In this document: piece by piece, positions 61,882 to 61,937 of the stretch | Numbering within the stretch: the stretch's first letter is position 1 | How the letters are laid out: the number at the start of each line of letters is the position of its first letter | Assembly (NCBI RefSeq): GCF_000787835.1 | Contig: NZ_BBPP01000002.1 | Span: 116,908-178,844 of the forward strand | DNA: 61,937 nt | DNA from: Streptacidiphilus melanogenes | GTDB taxonomy: Bacteria > Actinomycetota > Actinomycetes > Streptomycetales > Streptomycetaceae | Direction of reading: 5' to 3' | Notes under the pieces: generated by a model | Database searches by the model: none | What the model was told of the DNA's origin: nothing | Seen by the model: the letters and a program-made list of their open reading frames with translations, nothing else | Made by a program: the position numbers and the translations under genes

Positions 61882-61937
61882 ACCCGGCCGGGCCCCACCT
61901 GAGGGGCGTGGGGCTGAGCCGCATACCGGCCCAGCCC

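Overview
This window comes from a high-GC actinobacterium, almost certainly of the Streptomycetaceae (Streptomyces, Kitasatospora or Streptacidiphilus type). The evidence is very strong G/C third-position bias, many GTG starts, a mycothiol conjugate amidase (mca), a GTP-type PEP carboxykinase, an Rpf/LysM wall hydrolase behind a ydaO-type c-di-AMP leader, a tRNA-Leu(UAA) matching the developmental tRNA bldA, and many promoters whose -10 box (TAnnnT) lies only 5-8 nt before the start codon (leaderless mRNAs). I see no insertion sequence, prophage, CRISPR array or rRNA. Most of the window is conserved chromosomal core with small lineage-specific insertions.

Layout. 1-3.3 kb: a truncated D-aminoacylase, a secreted GH5-fold protein that lacks both catalytic glutamates, and a membrane protein. 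3.3-12.4 kb: an AlaA-like aminotransferase, a small protein behind a palindromic operator, pckG, trhA, an MFS exporter with its own TetR regulator and operator, a YyaL/DUF255 protein and a small conserved protein. 12.5-18.6 kb: aldo/keto reductase, glutamate decarboxylase, a NiCoT nickel/cobalt transporter behind a Nur-box-like site, mca, a DUF4307 protein and greA. 18.7-28.1 kb: a DrrAB-like ABC exporter, ilvA, a MarR regulator, metB, a nucleotidyltransferase, a septum-formation-like membrane protein, an L,D-transpeptidase and small proteins.

28.4-34.4 kb: cystathionine beta-synthase, a GDSL hydrolase, a thiolase and small proteins. 34.4-38.3 kb: bldA and a MacB/FtsX-type ABC transporter. 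38.3-45.8 kb: a hypothetical protein, ndh behind a Rex-type site, then the minus-strand block eno, ftsB-like, DUF501, ppx/gppA, and the rpf/LysM gene with its riboswitch. 45.9-52.8 kb: an accessory block (HAD hydrolase, GntR regulator, P450, SDR, alpha/beta hydrolase, two truncated divergent genes that look like a deletion scar, and an F420-type oxidoreductase). 52.9-61.9 kb: nfi, mazG, a SurA-like lipoprotein, a DMT-like membrane protein, a Ser/Thr kinase with its membrane partner, a DNA methylase/specificity fusion with an altered catalytic motif, and a DUF4352 lipoprotein.

Shared themes are sulfur amino acids (metB, cystathionine beta-synthase, ilvA, mca), central carbon and redox (pckG, eno, ndh, thiolase), and cell-wall growth and development (Rpf/LysM, L,D-transpeptidase, FtsB-like, bldA). 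Regulation is legible at several points: Nur, Rex, c-di-AMP, a TetR operator and several unassigned palindromes. I found no single cluster that clearly forms a new system. The best leads are the catalytically altered GH5 and methylase proteins, the palindrome over the bldA promoter and the deletion scar near 51.7 kb.
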